The position numbers and the translations under genes were made by a program. A model generated the notes under the pieces. The model saw only the letters and a program-made list of their open reading frames with translations, had not been told where the DNA came from and searched no databases. Positions 1-11,500 of a stretch of DNA of 64,000 nt are shown here, piece by piece (position 1 is the first letter of the stretch; the number at the start of each line of letters is the position of its first letter). This DNA comes from Acytostelium subglobosum LB1. Its lineage: Eukaryota > Evosea > Eumycetozoa > Acytosteliales > Acytosteliaceae. The stretch spans positions 869,552 to 933,551 of the forward strand of contig NW_012236528.1 in assembly GCF_000787575.1 (NCBI RefSeq), in the 5' to 3' direction.

Positions 1-1
1 C

Positions 2-2314
2 GATGAGGGACTATCGTCCTATGTTTTTGGAATGGAAATGCAGGATGTCGAGGGCCTCGAGGAGAGACTCGGACAGTTCCTATTTGTGATTGGCGAGATC
101 ATCCAGATACCCCACGCCGTCATCCCAAGCAAGTTAAAGACCATTGTTCAAGCACTGATCGCACCAACTCGTGCGCCACTCGCCAAGCAGGAGGACCACT
201 CATCCGATCAGAGCGTCGCCACAACAACTACAGCCGCTACCGCCACCNCCNCAGCCACTTCCACGGCCATCCCCCAATCAGTCCGTGCTCATGCCTTTAT
301 CACATTGGGCAAGCTTTGTCTTGGTGATGACAAGCTGGCCAAGCGATGCATTGCCACATTTGCCAAGGAGCTCGAGGTCAGCGATTCGCCAGTGATCAGA
401 AACAATGTGATGATCGTCATGTGTGACCTGTGCATCAGGTACACTCAGCTTGTCGACAACTACATCCCCAACATTGCTCGCTGTCTGCGCGACAAGTCCG
501 AGCTGGTCCGTCGCCAGACTCTCATCCTGCTGACGCGTCTGCTCCAGGAAGACTACGTCAAGTGGAAGGGCGCGCTGTTCTTCCGCTTTGTCGAGTCGCT
601 GGTGGACCCGTCGCCCACTGTCTCCCAGTTTGCCCACTTCTGTCTTATGAACGTCCTGCAGGTCAAGTACGGCGCCATGGCCCAGAAGACGGGCGGCCAG
701 TCCGCGCAGCAACAGCATGGCGGCTCCACAAACATCTTCTACTCGCACTTTGTCGAGACGATCTTTGTGCTGAACGAGTGCAAGGCGCATCCACAGTACA
801 ATCAGACGAGCCACGCGCTCATCTTCTCGACGGGCACCACCAACAGCGACATCAACAGCAGCAATGAGTTCACTTTGCGCGGCGATGAAAACCGCCGCCG
901 CAGAATGACCATCTACACGACCTTCTTGCAGAACATTGACGACGCCAGTCGCTTCCACCTGGTTCAGAGACTGTGCCAGGACGTGCTGGGCGACATTGCC
1001 GAGGAGAAGATGCCGCTGGCCGCCTGCGCCAATGTCGTCTATGACACGCTGGCGGTGCTGGCGTCTAAGGACATCAAGCTGAGCTGTCTGAACCGCGCCG
1101 CCGACGGCGACGAGGAGAGCCCCGAGGCGCTGGCACAAGCCGCCGGCAACAAGCTGCTGGGCAGCATCGTAAAGAAGTTCGTGGTAGAGAGCATCGTGCC
1201 CGTCGTCATCGAACTGAAGCATCTGCTGGAGAACAAGCGATCGCCACTGATCCGTGAGCTCATGATGTACCTGCGCGAGCTCTACAAAGACTACAAGAGC
1301 GAGCTGAACGAGATCATGTCGGCGGACAAGCAGCTGGCCAAGGAGATTGAGTTTGATCTGCGCGCCTTCAACAAGAAGGTCACGCAGTCGCCCAGTCGTC
1401 TATCGCTCGGCAGCAGCCTCAACAGCAACAGCAGCACCAGCAGTGCCACCACCCCCAGCAAGCTGAGCCTGACGCCAGGCAAGTCTGCAGACCTCACCAA
1501 CTTTGTCGTGCCCCAGCTGAGGACGCCCAAGGACAAGGGCTCCGCTACACCTGGTCGTCTCAGTCTTCCATCGTCCGCTCAGAAGCCATTCGCAACACCC
1601 ATGCGACTATCCATCGCGTCGATCACCCCTTCCAAGCTGCCAAGTGGCAGCAGTGGCAGTCTGAGCACTGGCGCCAAGACACCATTGAGCAATAATAGCA
1701 ACAGCGCACGCAAGCAGGCACCGATCCCAATGAACCTCATGGCTGCAGCATCTTCATCATCTCCGCCTGCCCCCTCATCAGTAGTCCGTGTCCAATCGGC
1801 AATGAGACACTCGATTGGTGGAGCTGGAAATGGCAATGGCAAGGGTAGTACCACACCTTTCAAGTCATTAAGATTCAGTCTACCATCATCAAAGCGACAG
1901 GACGATGTTGATGGCGATGGTGATGATGATGAGGAGGAGACAGTAATCAAGATGAATGTCTTGTTGGACCAAGAGAACATACCGCCACCTCAGCAATGGA
2001 ATGTACACATAGATGAGAAGCAACAACAAAAGAATAAGAAACAAGTTGATGACGATGATGATGAGGACGATGATGATGACGAAGATGATGAAGAGGAAGA
2101 GGATGTCGTGTCACCACCAAAGAAGGTAAAGAAGATAAGCAAGACATCAACAATCAAGAAGACCGATACCAATGTACATAAGAAATCAAAGACATCACAT
2201 GTTGAGTCAACTACAAGATCAACAATAACAACAAGGTCAAGCAGCAGGGCAACATTATCATCATCAACAACCAGCGACAGTCCAATCAAGAAGAAAGGTA
2301 GGACAGCCAAGTAA
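2..2314 (+). CDS. ncapd3: Condensin II subunit D3 (NCAPD3), 5' partial
   Basis: The frame is already open at base 2, so the gene begins upstream of the window. The HEAT-repeat part carries the CND1 signature (RNNVMIVMCDLCIRYT, then RRQTLILLTRLLQEDYVKWK and LFFRFVESLVDP), which matches NCAPD3 much better than NCAPD2 as I remember those families. It is followed by a Ser/Thr/Pro-rich linker, an acidic run (about residues 670-690) and a Lys/Ser-rich basic tail. A short PPPQQWNV motif near the C terminus resembles the end of animal NCAPD3. Condensin II acts in nuclear chromosome compaction. Two N bases at 248 and 251 fall in a Thr/Ala-rich stretch and do not shift the frame. The stop is TAA at 2312-2314. 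Confidence 0.88.
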   Translation, partial: DEGLSSYVFGMEMQDVEGLEERLGQFLFVIGEIIQIPHAVIPSKLKTIVQALIAPTRAPLAKQEDHSSDQSVATTTTAATATXXATSTAIPQSVRAHAFITLGKLCLGDDKLAKRCIATFAKELEVSDSPVIRNNVMIVMCDLCIRYTQLVDNYIPNIARCLRDKSELVRRQTLILLTRLLQEDYVKWKGALFFRFVESLVDPSPTVSQFAHFCLMNVLQVKYGAMAQKTGGQSAQQQHGGSTNIFYSHFVETIFVLNECKAHPQYNQTSHALIFSTGTTNSDINSSNEFTLRGDENRRRRMTIYTTFLQNIDDASRFHLVQRLCQDVLGDIAEEKMPLAACANVVYDTLAVLASKDIKLSCLNRAADGDEESPEALAQAAGNKLLGSIVKKFVVESIVPVVIELKHLLENKRSPLIRELMMYLRELYKDYKSELNEIMSADKQLAKEIEFDLRAFNKKVTQSPSRLSLGSSLNSNSSTSSATTPSKLSLTPGKSADLTNFVVPQLRTPKDKGSATPGRLSLPSSAQKPFATPMRLSIASITPSKLPSGSSGSLSTGAKTPLSNNSNSARKQAPIPMNLMAAASSSSPPAPSSVVRVQSAMRHSIGGAGNGNGKGSTTPFKSLRFSLPSSKRQDDVDGDGDDDEEETVIKMNVLLDQENIPPPQQWNVHIDEKQQQKNKKQVDDDDDEDDDDDEDDEEEEDVVSPPKKVKKISKTSTIKKTDTNVHKKSKTSHVESTTRSTITTRSSSRATLSSSTTSDSPIKKKGRTAK

Positions 2315-2947
2315 TAAATAATAAACATTCATCCATTCGTTGCAAATGAGATAATTGAAGATGTTGCTTCATAGTGTTTGGATTAAGTCTCTGGACTTAT
2401 CTCCCCACCACATCATCATCGTTGTCCATCTCCAATAAGAGGCTTCATCGGGATCACACCCGCCACGGCACCACCTCAACACACATGCACTGACGTCTGA
2501 AACCAAACCAGACCAATACCACCATTCATCGAAGTTATATTAAATTAAATTAAAAGGAGAACAGAACAGGGGGTTGAATACAACTCCATCTTCAACAACA
2601 CGTTCGTATTATAGAATGTGAGTGTGTGTATGTGAGGAAGTAGGGTGAATGCTAGTTGAGTGAGCTGGGTTGGATGAGTGAGTGAGAGAGCGAGTGAGTG
2701 CATTGCGCAATAGTTAGACAGAGATAGTGATAGTGATAGAGAAATACAGAGTGCGTGGCATGGTGTTCCATCAAGGCACAAACTAAAATAGTAATAGGTA
2801 TCATTAATCAATCAATCAATCAATCAATCACAATCAATAATCAAAATAGAATAAGCCACATCTCCGGAGAAGTAATAGATAACAACAAACAAACAACAAA
2901 TAGAGAAGAAGTTGAAGAAGTAGTAGAAGTTAGTAGAGTAGTGTAGA
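2315..2947. other. Intergenic region with simple repeats
   Basis: This 633-bp gap holds the 3' flank of the condensin gene and the 5' flank of the SIP5-like gene, both on the plus strand. It contains a GTGAGTGAG-type purine-rich stretch (about 2660-2700) and a clean (ATCA)n run (about 2806-2831). Antisense reading frames here are low-complexity. I see no convincing gene. Confidence 0.6.
2806..2831. repeat. (ATCA)n tetranucleotide microsatellite
   Basis: Six or more consecutive ATCA units upstream of the SIP5-like gene. The same unit, as TCAA or TTGA on either strand, recurs in most introns and intergenic gaps of the window. Confidence 0.85.
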
Positions 2948-5090
2948 ATGGGAAACTCCACAAGCAAGAAGGATCAAGTGGATAGTAAATACACAAATGT
3001 TGCAGGAATATATAAGGATTGTGAATGGGATGCAAAGGTCATTCGAAAGCTGATCGTAGAGAAGAAGCTATGTCCTCTGTATCCTTCTGTTGAAACTGAG
3101 AATCCTTTACTAGAGGAGTGTCCTATATGTCTATTGGTATGTTCATCAACATCACTTTGATCATTCATTCATTCATTCAATCATTCAATCACACTATACT
3201 AACTTATGTCCAATCAATCAGTTCTATCCATGTTTGAATCGATCAAAGTGTTGCAAGAAGGGTATATGCACAGAGTGTTACTTGCAAGTCAAGAAGCCAA
3301 CTGTTGATGCCAGTACTGTAATGTAAGTTGGTCAAATGTAAACATACAAAGACCTTCATACTCATATACATCACATCACATCATATTGTATTAGATGTCC
3401 ATTTTGTAATCAACCATCATATTCGGTACTGTACACTGGACCCCTATCAAGGGAGGAGCTTCAAAAGGATGAGCAGGAACAGCAAAAGGTCATAGAGTTG
3501 ACGATTCAGATGAAGCGAGAGGAGATTGAGAAGGCGCTGAAGGAGGGCAAGGACAAGAAGAATAATACGCAGCAATCTCAACAGCAACAGCAGTCTCAGC
3601 CGGCTACTGCTCGTCTTCCACTGGTGCCACCACCCATTGTCTACGCCCCACCTCCACCCTCCACGTACACGCCACCCAAGCCTGTACCACCCAACCCAAG
3701 CGTGGCTCGCTTCCAGGATCTGTTGCACAATGGGTCCTATTCAGAGACAGAGATTGAGGAGCTGATGGTCATGGAGGCGATCAGAATATCTTTGATCCCA
3801 CCGCCTCCAGAGAACCAGGAGGGCTTTACAAATATCAAGAACAATGTCAACAACAACAAGGTGGATGATCAGTCTAATGTGGAGCTACAGCAGCAGCAGC
3901 AGCAAGCACAGGAGCAGCGTGAGGAGAGTGATGAACAGGATGACCAAGTTGTCAACAATAATGTGGATGTCAAAGTGGAGACAGATGTAGATAATAGAAA
4001 CAACAACAACAGTGTACATAACAACAACAACAACAACAATGTAGATAGTATTGAGGATAACCAAGGTGCAATCAAGCCGATCAATGAAGATGCCCCGACC
4101 ACAACCACAACAACAACTACGACAACGACAGCAGCCCAATCATCACCAGAAGACACCGATAACAATGCTAACAACGACGACAATGACAACGACAACAACA
4201 ATAATGACAACAAAGATAATGACAACCACGACGACAACAACAACACACTATCCCCAACTCGCACACCTCCCATACCTATAACCGCATCGATACTGCCCTC
4301 TCTGAAGACACACCTGAACGAATCATCACACGACGATAGTAGTAGCAGCGATCGTTTCTTCCAGTCCAACTGCGCGACTGTCTCCACGTCCGTTGTGGAC
4401 GATCACAGCAACCTGGACATGCTCGACCTGCGCAGCGAGAGCTCGATCCTTAGTCGCGAAGAGATGCTCACAGCGCAGAACGTGGACGACTTTTTGCACG
4501 AGGAGATGGACGTCCTGCAGGTGCCCTTTGACGAGCGCTTCCGCAACCAAGCGTCCCACTCTAGACACTCTTCAAGTAGCAGCATGTCTGATCATCTCTC
4601 GTCCAAGTCATCATCATTGTTTAAGAACAGCTCCATCAACAGCAGCACGGGCAGTCTGGGCTCCAAGGGCCGATACAAACCATCCTCTCTGGCAGTCGAC
4701 GACACTCCCTCGATATTGGGCAGAGGTGCTTCCAACACCAACAGCAGCGGCAATAACAACAACAACAGCAACAACAATAATGGTAGCAACAACGACAACA
4801 ACAACAACAATAATATGTCTGGAAATGATAAGAAGGAGGACACCGAAGTCTCTCCTACGAAGGATGATGGATGTGAGGAGGACTATGACTCGAGTCTGAG
4901 CTTCGGCACGAACAATAGCAGTGATTTGATCAGCAGTACGGCCAACAACATCAATAGCAACACCGAATCAATGTCGATGATCAGTGAGGACAACCAATCA
5001 CAGCAATCCCAACAGCATGCGCACCACCTACAAGACACCGACGACTCAATCTCTGCGCGATCCAGTGTCACGATGAACAACGATTGGTAG
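2948..5090 (+). CDS. SIP5-like RING/zinc-finger protein, putative N-myristoylated
   Basis: Three exons, 2948-3136, 3222-3322 and 3395-5090, give 661 aa. Exon 1 ends in ECPICLL, and exons 2-3 continue with [21 protein letters not shown] and ICPFC. This is the variant RING-like zinc-binding module of the yeast Sip5 / plant RING family (Sip5 is reported to link Snf1 kinase and the Glc7 phosphatase regulator). The N terminus MGNSTSKK fits the N-myristoylation consensus (Gly2, Ser6, Lys7), suggesting membrane attachment. The rest is an extended region with proline, Gln, Asn, Thr and Asp/Asn homopolymers and a basic helix just after the finger. Both introns carry TCAA or TCAC repeats. The RING-like family call is firm; partner and ligase activity are inference. 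Confidence 0.85.
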
Positions 5091-5405
5091 ACAACAACCT
5101 CCCACCATTCCTTGAGGCGGGAAGAGTCTTGAGGTTTGTCCGAATGACATGTCATCTTCTCCTCTCTCCTTCCCCTCCTCCTCCTTTCCTTTCTCCAGCC
5201 ATCAGACCACTGCTAGCAGCAACTACATCCAACTCTACAGACAGACAAACAAACATACAGACACAAACAACAACAACAAACATGTTGCTACTGGGATGGT
5301 ACATTAAATATTTAACCTCTTTGTTACAGTATACAGTTTTAAATATTATTATACAGGGCAATCAAGCCCTTCGATTTGCATTCCACTTTGCTCGTTCATT
5401 GATGT
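5091..5405. other. Convergent 3' flank, no gene seen
   Basis: The space between two converging genes. It contains a C/T-rich tract (about 5158-5200) in the likely 3' UTR of the plus-strand gene and AT-rich sequence with AATATTATTATA near 5343. No supportable gene. Confidence 0.6.
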
Positions 5406-6354
5406 TCATTGTGATGGTAGTTGTGGATTGTCGAGTTCGTAAAGGTTGACAACGACGATGTGCACCTCGCCAGAGCATGAGGTCAGCTTGAGCATTGCTC
5501 CAATGTCATTGCTCTTGATATCTTGTACAAAGAGTGAGTTGCCACTCATTAGCTTGGTCTCTTGGTAGCCACCGTCGGCAGTGTCATGTCGTACCATCAC
5601 CTCTCCACCAAACACATAGAGCACCAATGTCTGTCGCTTGATAGCAACAGGTGTGGACAATGATTCGCCAGTGATTGGCTCTGACATTGTATCCAAGCGT
5701 ACCTCGTGTCGGTCACCCAAACTGCTAAACTTGTGCACACGACATGTGTGCAGTATATGGCTATCACGCGTGATGATGTTGAAGTCGGTGGATTCATCGA
5801 CTGGCACCATGTTGTGTGAGGTATGCAAGTTGATTGGCGAGAACAAGTCGGTCGTTGATACAGAGGGTGAATCTGTTGTCGGTGCCTCGAGGGGACCCGA
5901 GGCCGAGGCCTTGATCTTGCCACTACTCTTTCTAATGTCAATTGAGGGTACAGTGGCAGGTGGGGAGAATGTCGAGTCTGTATCCCAGCCTCCACTAAAT
6001 GTATATGGTTTGAAGTGTTCAAGTACAATCTCATTCTGTGGCGTTTGCTTATGGAATAACACCAACTTATTGCCACTCAACAAGATGAGAGTGCGTGTAT
6101 ATCCTTCAAAGGTTGAAAAGGGACCTGCTGATGCAACAGTTGCTATATTGATTTGATATGATATGATTGATTGATTAGTATTACAATCACATTGAATCTT
6201 TGGATATACATAACATACCTGAACTTATCCTCCAGAGGAATGGGTCTTGTATTGTCATGTTCTCTGGTTCAATGTGTAGTTGTGTTGACTTTCCCTTGCC
6301 ACTCTTCCAAACCATTTGTTTGTAACATGTTGTATCTTTCAAATCCCATTTCAT
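5406..6354 (-). CDS. HutD/Ves-family cupin-like protein
   Basis: Two exons on the minus strand, 6354-6219 and 6142-5406, encode 290 aa. The intron is 76 bp (donor GTATGT, acceptor ATAG). The first Met at 6354 is followed by MVWKSGKGKSTQL, then WRISSATVASAGPFSTFEGY, TLILLSG, and later HNMVPVDESTDFNIITRD. This order (W-x-G-G-x-T, W-R-I-S-x-A-x-V, GPFS-x-F-x-G, D-F-N-x-x-T-R) is the HutD/Ves family pattern. The family is mainly bacterial: HutD sits in histidine-utilisation operons and Ves is cold-induced in E. coli; the chemistry is not established. A low-complexity insert of about 50 residues (roughly 125-175) splits the domain, as often happens in dictyostelid proteins. The gene is intron-containing and locally compositionally normal, so any transfer is old. 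Confidence 0.82.
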
Positions 6355-6595
6355 TGTGTCTATATATCTCTATCACTATCTATATCTCTGTCCAACTCTT
6401 TATCTTTATCTCTTTCAATTTAGTGTGAAGTTGTAAATGAAACTCTAAATTGAGGAATCTCCTTCTTTGTCCAACTCTGGATGGGGTTACATTGTTGGTC
6501 CCAACAAGAACACGTGTTCCACAAGACTAGTCTGGAATGATTGAATGATTGAATGATGAATGAGCATTATGTATATCTTAGTTTATTTGTTGGTA

Positions 6596-8323
6596 CTATT
6601 GGTCATCTTCTACAAGTTCAAAGGTCAATGTTTGAAAGTATAAATTCAAGCCACATCGAACGAGACATATTGCATGTCTATTATCAACTTGTCTACATTG
6701 TACTGTTATATGTCTGATGTGATTGTTTCTACTCAATTGAAAGACAACATTGTACGTTATCACATTGGGTATGGATGCCACGACCGACTCCATAAACTCT
6801 GCCTGGCGATTGTTGTTTCCTCGTCGATTCAACTTTGGTACCTCAGCACGCAGAGACAATGTTCCAATGTGAGACGACAGAGACTTCACACCAAACTTGG
6901 CATTGGATTGCTCATGAATGTGCAGATACTCCAGTCTCTTTGGAACATACGTTAGTTGTCTGTAACGATCAATCTCGAGATGAGTTAGACCATCTGGTAG
7001 CACAGTCTCTTTAGCCTTTAGTTTGTAAAGATGGCCCATCTTCAGCATCTTGATGTTTGATGGTAGCACTCCTTCAGTCAGTGCGGACTCGTGACTATAG
7101 CCTAGGTCCAATGATGTGATAGACTCGGGGAGTGTTCCACTTGGGATTGTTTTGTTATTGTTGATCACCAATGTTTGGAGTGTTGGAGGCAATGGATACT
7201 CTTTGTTGAAGGAGCCTCTCCAGAATGACATTTTCAATGAAGTCAGAGATTGTGGATACTTAATTCTACCAGATGTCCAACCAGGTCCTAAACATAGGGT
7301 GTTAATTGAGTCTGGTAATTGACCAGATTGGACCAAGGAATCTTCCTTTGTCATTCCTAATGTTAGAGTGGTAAGGGACGACGGAAGAGTTCCAGCAATT
7401 ATTGGATGACTGAAGTTTTCACCAATCTCTAGCCTTGTCAGAGAGTCAGGTAGTGACCCTGGGACCAGAGGTCGATTGAATAGGCAGTACCTCTCAAATA
7501 TGAGTACTTTGAGAGAGGCTGGCAGTACTCCTGGAGGAAGCTCCTGATTGAAATTGCGTCCCAACTCCAATGAGGTGAGAGATGTAGGTAGCATGCCTGG
7601 CAGAAGGGGTTGGTCGAAATAGTATCCAAGATATAATGATTTGAGCGATGAAGGAAGGATACCTTGAGTCCAGCTATAGTTGAACCATTTTGGCATTGAA
7701 AGTGACTGGAGTGAGTCTGGAAGGGAGCCAACCTGAAAGTACTGATACATAACACCGCTAGGACTACTCCATACTTCGCCCTGCGTCGTGAATGACAATG
7801 AGGTGAGTGATGATGGAAGGCTGCCCGGACTGATTGGATGATTGGAGAGATGTGCCAATGTCAAGGTTTGAAGTGATGTTGGGAGATCCCCAGGTCTGAT
7901 CTTTTGATTAAACCTTTGACCAAAGTGAAGCGAGGTGATTGCCGATGGAAGAATTTTGTTTTTGATTGGTTGATTGAAGAGTTCTCCAAAGTGGAGAGAG
8001 GTCAGGGTCTCGGGTAGGGCACCAGCCTTGATCGGTTGATTGAATGATTGATTGAATGACAATGATGTGAGTGATTGTGATGGGAGTGAGCCTGGTGTCA
8101 GAGGGTCCTTTGTATTATAATCTTGTATAGTTTGTTGTTGGACATTCTTTCTGCTATCACTACAAACAAAAGGAGTGTCACCATTGAATGTAATACCAGG
8201 TATCACCTGGGTCATTAAAGTAAACAATCGTTTTGAACAAAGTCCAAGACATAATGAATCCAATTGATAGTCTTTCAAATGTTTGAATATATCTTTGATG
8301 ACAAGTGTTGACAGTGAGTCCAT
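6596..8323 (-). CDS. FNIP-repeat protein with F-box-like N terminus
   Basis: Single exon, 575 aa. Residues 1-40 (LSTLVIKDIFKHLKDYQ... LCSKRLFTLM) resemble an F-box-like helix bundle. From about residue 85 to 490 there are about 14 copies of a 22-23 residue unit of the form LPxSLTSLxFGxxFNQPIxPG. These are FNIP repeats, a leucine-rich-repeat-like fold greatly expanded in dictyostelids. Such proteins are thought to act as substrate adaptors or protein-binding surfaces; no specific function is known to me. Several repeats are degenerate, for instance one with a long insert near residue 190. Confidence 0.9.
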   Translation of the reverse strand: MDSLSTLVIKDIFKHLKDYQLDSLCLGLCSKRLFTLMTQVIPGITFNGDTPFVCSDSRKNVQQQTIQDYNTKDPLTPGSLPSQSLTSLSFNQSFNQPIKAGALPETLTSLHFGELFNQPIKNKILPSAITSLHFGQRFNQKIRPGDLPTSLQTLTLAHLSNHPISPGSLPSSLTSLSFTTQGEVWSSPSGVMYQYFQVGSLPDSLQSLSMPKWFNYSWTQGILPSSLKSLYLGYYFDQPLLPGMLPTSLTSLELGRNFNQELPPGVLPASLKVLIFERYCLFNRPLVPGSLPDSLTRLEIGENFSHPIIAGTLPSSLTTLTLGMTKEDSLVQSGQLPDSINTLCLGPGWTSGRIKYPQSLTSLKMSFWRGSFNKEYPLPPTLQTLVINNNKTIPSGTLPESITSLDLGYSHESALTEGVLPSNIKMLKMGHLYKLKAKETVLPDGLTHLEIDRYRQLTYVPKRLEYLHIHEQSNAKFGVKSLSSHIGTLSLRAEVPKLNRRGNNNRQAEFMESVVASIPNVITYNVVFQLSRNNHIRHITVQCRQVDNRHAICLVRCGLNLYFQTLTFELVEDDQ

Positions 8324-8501
8324 GTATAATATATATATCTTATCTCTTTGTATGTATTAATATTTTTATCTATCTTTAAAAGTGATCAAATGATCAGCCA
8401 TCAGTGTGTGTGATTGATTGTCTGATCAAAATATCTCAATGTGTCGTTTCGATGTTTTCTTTGAAATTCTTAAACATTTATTGCTTGATTTACTGATCAA
8501 A

Positions 8502-11500
8502 CTAGACTCTGAGTCCTTGGAAGAACTCTCCCATACGCTTTTGCATGTCTTGCTTGCCTTGGACCTCGGACTCCAGCTCTCTCTTAGTCTTCTCGTGATC
8601 CTTTTGTGCCTTCTCGATCGAGTCCTTGAGGATGATGATCTCGGATTGCAACTTGCGGTTCTCGGTCTCGAGCGACAGACGGGTCTGCTGCTCGTCCGAG
8701 TGCTCCTTCTTTGAGCGGCGCAGATCAGACTCGAGTTTCTCGGCGGTGAGCGTGTCCTTGGACTTGGTCTTCTCGATCTCGCCATACTTCTTCTTGATCT
8801 CCTTGAGGTCGTTTTCAATCTTCTTGACGTCCTTGAGTGCCTTGTTCTTGGCCTTCTGCTCCGAGTCGACCTGGGCGGTGAGCGCGTCGATCTCTGAGTC
8901 CAGACGCTTCCTGGAGCGATCGGCGTTGGTGCGGGCAATGACCTCCTCCTCGAGGCGGCCCTTCACCTCAATGAGCTCGCGCTGCAGGTTGTTCTTGGCG
9001 TCCTCGGCGATATCCTTGGCGTCGGTCTCGCGCTGCAAGCAGCGACGGGCCTCCTCCAGATCCAGGTCGAGGAGACGCTTGGATGTCTCGGCTTCGGACC
9101 TGCTCTCCTCGGCGTCATCGACTTGCTCACGCAAGTCCTCCAGCTCGCCCTCAAGTGCACGCTTCTCCTTCTCTAGTCTCATCTTGACCTTGCCCTCGTC
9201 ATCTACTTGGGCGCGCAGGTCGTCGATCTGGCCCTCCAGGGCCTTCTTGGTCTTCTCAAGTTGTGCACGGGCGGAGTCGGCAGACTCGAGCTTGGCCTTG
9301 AAGTCGTCGATGATTTCCTCGAGACGGGCTGCGCCAATCTCGGTCTGGGTCTTGGTGGCGGCCTCGTCGCTCAGCTTGCCCTTGGTGTCGCGCAAGTCCT
9401 TCTCATACTTCTTTCTGTCCTTCTCAAGACGAGATCTGTTCTTGACCTCGGCGTCCAGGCGTGCGACGTAGTCCTCGTTCTCAGACTCGAGGCGCTTGCG
9501 TGTGCGCTCCGACTCGTTGCGGCCCTTCTTCTCCTCCTCGTACAGCTTCCTGAGCTCCTCGACCTCCTCGGACAACTTTTTGCGTGCGTCCTCGGCCTGG
9601 GTGGCGGTCTCCAGCTCGGTCTCATACTTCTTGCGGATCTCCTCAAGCTCGAGGTCCTTGCGACGCTTGACCTCCTCAATCTCGGCGCGAGCCTCCTCCT
9701 CCTCCTCGAGGGCGGCACGGATCTCCTCCAGCTCGACCTCTAGGGTGCGCTTAGCCTTGACATGCTTGTCCTTGCTGAGCATCTCGTCCTCGTGCAGCTC
9801 GCGGATCTCATCAATCTCAGCCTGCAGCGACTTGTTCTTCTTCTCGGATGCGTTGAGTGCGGAGCGTTCGGCGTCCAGTTGGGCGCGGAGCTCGTCGACC
9901 TCACCCCAGATCTGCTTGCGCAGGGCCTCGTCGGCGGCCTTGGAGCTGCCTTCTTCGTTAGCGCGCTTGTCAGCCAGGGTCTGCTCGAGCTTCTTCTTGC
10001 CCTTCTCGGCCTTGGCGCGAGCCTTGGCCTCGGTGTCGAGGGCGGTCTTCAGGTCGATGAGGTCACTCTCCAACTTCTTCTTTTGGCGGTCGACGTTGAG
10101 TGCGTTGCGCTCGGCTTCCTCGACCTGGGCCTCGAGGTCGGCAAACTGCTTGCGGGCGTTCTTCTTGTCCTCGTCTGACTTGTGGCGAGTCTCGGTCTCG
10201 CGCTCCAGACGGACTCGCAGCTCCTCGATCTCGGCGTCCTTCTTCTTGATCTGCTCGACGTTGACGAGACCAGTCTTGTCCTCGAGGATGTCCTCGAGTT
10301 CCTGGACGCGCTGCTCGGCATCCTTGGCGCGCTTCTCGGCCTTGGAGTGGGCAATGTTTGAGCTGTTCAGATCGTCCTTGAGCTTCTCGAGCTGGGTCTC
10401 GACGGACTTGCGCGACTTGGCCGCGCTGTTTGATCGGTCGTCAGCCTCCTCGAGGATTGAGCGCATTTCGCCCAGCTCCTCGTTGAGACGCTTGAGTTGC
10501 ACGTACTGATCAGACATGAGTGCCTTTTGGTCGTCGGCGTCGGCGCGTGCCTGGCGGGCGTCCAATTCGGCCTTCTTGAGGGCCTTCTCCAACTTGGCAC
10601 GCTTGGCGGCCTCGTCCTCGGCCTGCTTCTTGGCCTCCTCAAGGTCGTACTCTGCCTTCTTCTTGGCACGCTCGGCACGGTCCAGGTTGCCCTCGGCTTC
10701 GTCGGTGGCGTTCTTGAACTCGTCATTCTTGGATTGCAGAGCCTTGAGATGCTCGACGGCCTTGTCGCGGGATGACACAACGTCGGAGAACTGACGCTTC
10801 AACTCGTCGAGTTCAAGCTCCTTCTTGGTCTTGGCCTCGGACACACCCTTCTTGGCGGCGAACTCCTCATCGATGGCCTCCTTCAGTTCGAGGACCTCCT
10901 CCTCCAACTCAGCCTTGCGACGATCGCTTGACTCGCGCAGCTTCTTCTCCTCGTCGAGCTGCTCGCCGATGAACTTGATCTCAGACTCCAATGCTTGGCG
11001 CTTCTTTTCGGCGGCGTGGCGGGCCTTGGCCTCCTGGTCGAGCTCGACCTTGAGGTTGCCCAGTGCGCCTTCCAACTGCTTGCTGGCAGAGTCCGAGCTC
11101 GACTTGTTGCTAAGTGCCTCGGCCAACTGATGCTGCAAGTCGGCCAAGTCCTGCTCCAACTTCTTGCGGTTCTTGTCCAAGTTGTTCTTGTGGCCTTGCT
11201 CCTGGGTCAGGTAGCCCTTAGCCTCCTCCAGGTCGGCTTCAAGCTTCTTGCGTGCCTTGTCAGAGTTGGCGCGGGCCTGCTGCTCGCTGTCGAGCTCGCC
11301 GGCCAGACGGGACACCTCGCCCTCTAGCGTGATCTTGATCTTCTCGAGCTTGGAGATGGTGGATTGGAGGTCTGAGATCTGGTTCCTAAGTGACTCAAGG
11401 TCGTGCTCCTGCTTGAGCTTGAGGTCGTAAAGCGACTTTTTCTCGCCTCCAGTCGACTCGAGCTGATCCTTCATCTCGTCGAGCATGGACTCGAGTGCCT

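Noticed and set aside
278-1222. 314-codon antisense frame in the condensin gene
   Set aside because: Runs opposite a clearly conserved HEAT-repeat gene and has no recognisable motif.
3869-4387. Antisense leucine/valine-rich frames in the SIP5-like gene
   Set aside because: They are the reverse reading of Asn/Gln/Thr homopolymers, not membrane proteins.
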